From Candidatus Altimarinota bacterium (GTDB lineage Bacteria; Patescibacteriota; Gracilibacteria; UBA4473), in assembly GCA_026982915.1 (NCBI GenBank), contig JALWQU010000096.1, forward strand, positions 1-5,899: a stretch of 5,899 nucleotides of DNA. Direction: 5' to 3'. Numbering within the stretch: the first letter of the stretch is position 1; the number at the start of each line of letters is the position of its first letter. The notes beneath the pieces are model-generated. The model was not told the origin of the DNA. It worked only from the letters and a program-made list of their open reading frames with translations, and ran no database searches. Position numbers and translations under genes: made by a program. Below, piece after piece: positions 5,422 to 5,899 of the stretch.

Positions 5422-5899
5422 TTAGCTTGAGGATGTTTTAAGTCTTGAAAAAGCAGCAGGAACTTTGCACGCAAGTGCAACTCGTTCCGTTACTTTTCCA
5501 GCAATCTCATCCGATTGGAAAAGATTGATAGTTGTTGACCCAATCTTAATACTCGCATCACGAGAATAAGAAATACTAACCCCTCTTCGTTGTCGAATAG
5601 CAAACCATTTTGGATCCCCAAAGAAGATAAAGGCTTTTCCAGCCTGAGAAGCATCCCCCACTTTTGGCATAGCCGAAATGAATTCAACTTCATACCCCTT
5701 GATTGTCCCTCCTGGTTTATCTTTAAACGAACTAAAGATATATTGACCTTGAGAATCTTTAAGTTTTTCAATCACTCCCATGAGAGATCGAGACATAAAG
5801 AATTTACCTGGATTAACAAGATACTTCTCATCAACCGCATAAATTAGATCAATAATATCATCTCCTGTTCTAAAAAGTCTTAAGTTTTCCGGACAAAAA
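5422..5899 (-). CDS. Major capsid protein, HK97 family, C-terminal part (cut by window edge)
   Basis: The frame ending in TAA at 5424-5422 is open to the right edge, giving the last 158 residues of a longer protein. The ATG at 5796 is internal: upstream in-frame sequence (DDIIDLIYAVDEKYLVNPGK) is clearly part of the same domain. 'KFFMSRSLMGVIEKLKDSQG' followed by QYIF is the familiar HK97-fold signature, normally 'F-x-M-(S/N)-R-x-x-x-x-x-(L/I)-x-x-L-K-D-x-x-G-x-Y'. Further on, 'GYEVEFISAMP', 'FIFFGDPKWFAIRQRRGVSI' and the final 'ERVALACKVPAAFSRLK' match the A-domain and C-terminal strands. The protein forms the icosahedral shell. The N-arm, any scaffold (delta) domain or protease, portal and terminase genes would lie beyond the right edge. 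Confidence 0.95.
   Translation of the reverse strand, partial: FCPENLRLFRTGDDIIDLIYAVDEKYLVNPGKFFMSRSLMGVIEKLKDSQGQYIFSSFKDKPGGTIKGYEVEFISAMPKVGDASQAGKAFIFFGDPKWFAIRQRRGVSISYSRDASIKIGSTTINLFQSDEIAGKVTERVALACKVPAAFSRLKTSSS

Noticed and set aside
5422..5796. A complete 124-aa gene starting at ATG 5796
   Set aside because: The same frame stays open to the right edge, and the residues before the ATG belong to the HK97 capsid fold; the ATG is an internal Met.
1..5899. Recoding of TGA to an amino acid within this window
   Set aside because: No gene contains an in-frame TGA, and all frames close normally with the standard code; the lack of TGA stops alone is not evidence of recoding here.
1..5899. 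CRISPR array, tRNA, insertion sequence, attachment site or defence system
   Set aside because: No regularly spaced repeats, cloverleaf-like sequence, transposase or other non-structural gene could be found; coding of virion proteins explains nearly every base.

Overview
The window is a stretch of a siphovirus-type (long non-contractile tail) phage or prophage virion module, read entirely from the minus strand. In transcription order (right to left) it runs: C-terminal part of an HK97-fold major capsid protein, a small Glu/Ala/Lys-rich coiled-coil protein, a gp6/gp15-type head-tail connector, a head-closure (stopper) protein, an HK97 gp10-like neck protein, a tail-terminator-like protein, a 40-residue hypothetical protein, the tail tube protein, a G/GT tail-assembly chaperone pair made by a -1 ribosomal frameshift, and the N-terminal 506 codons of the tape measure protein. 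Both ends are cut: the capsid gene begins beyond the right edge and the tape measure gene runs off the left edge. No host chromosomal gene, integrase, tRNA or attachment site is visible, so a free phage and a prophage cannot be told apart here.

Genes are packed tightly. Gaps are 0 to 30 bases at most junctions and there is one 10-base overlap. Only three spaces hold anything else: about 60 bases after the capsid gene with a GC-rich terminator-like hairpin, and two AT-rich spaces either side of the 40-aa gene, each with a perfect inverted repeat just upstream of a start codon. The one before the 40-aa gene also resembles a sigma70-type promoter with a dyad covering the -10 box.

Host: the sequence is moderately AT-rich. 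None of the nine visible starts has a convincing Shine-Dalgarno sequence; most leaders are A/T-rich. That fits hosts with little Shine-Dalgarno use, such as Bacteroidota or some Patescibacteria (CPR), but it does not identify one. All ten stop codons are TAA (8) or TAG (2), none TGA; there is also no in-frame TGA in any gene, so the standard code fits.

Together the genes encode capsid assembly, the connector-stopper-terminator stack that joins head to tail, and the tube, chaperones and ruler protein for tail assembly. The architecture is classical. The strongest individual signal is the A9 slippery run linking the two chaperone frames; the least explained parts are the 40-aa gene with its flanking dyads and the coiled-coil protein after the capsid gene.
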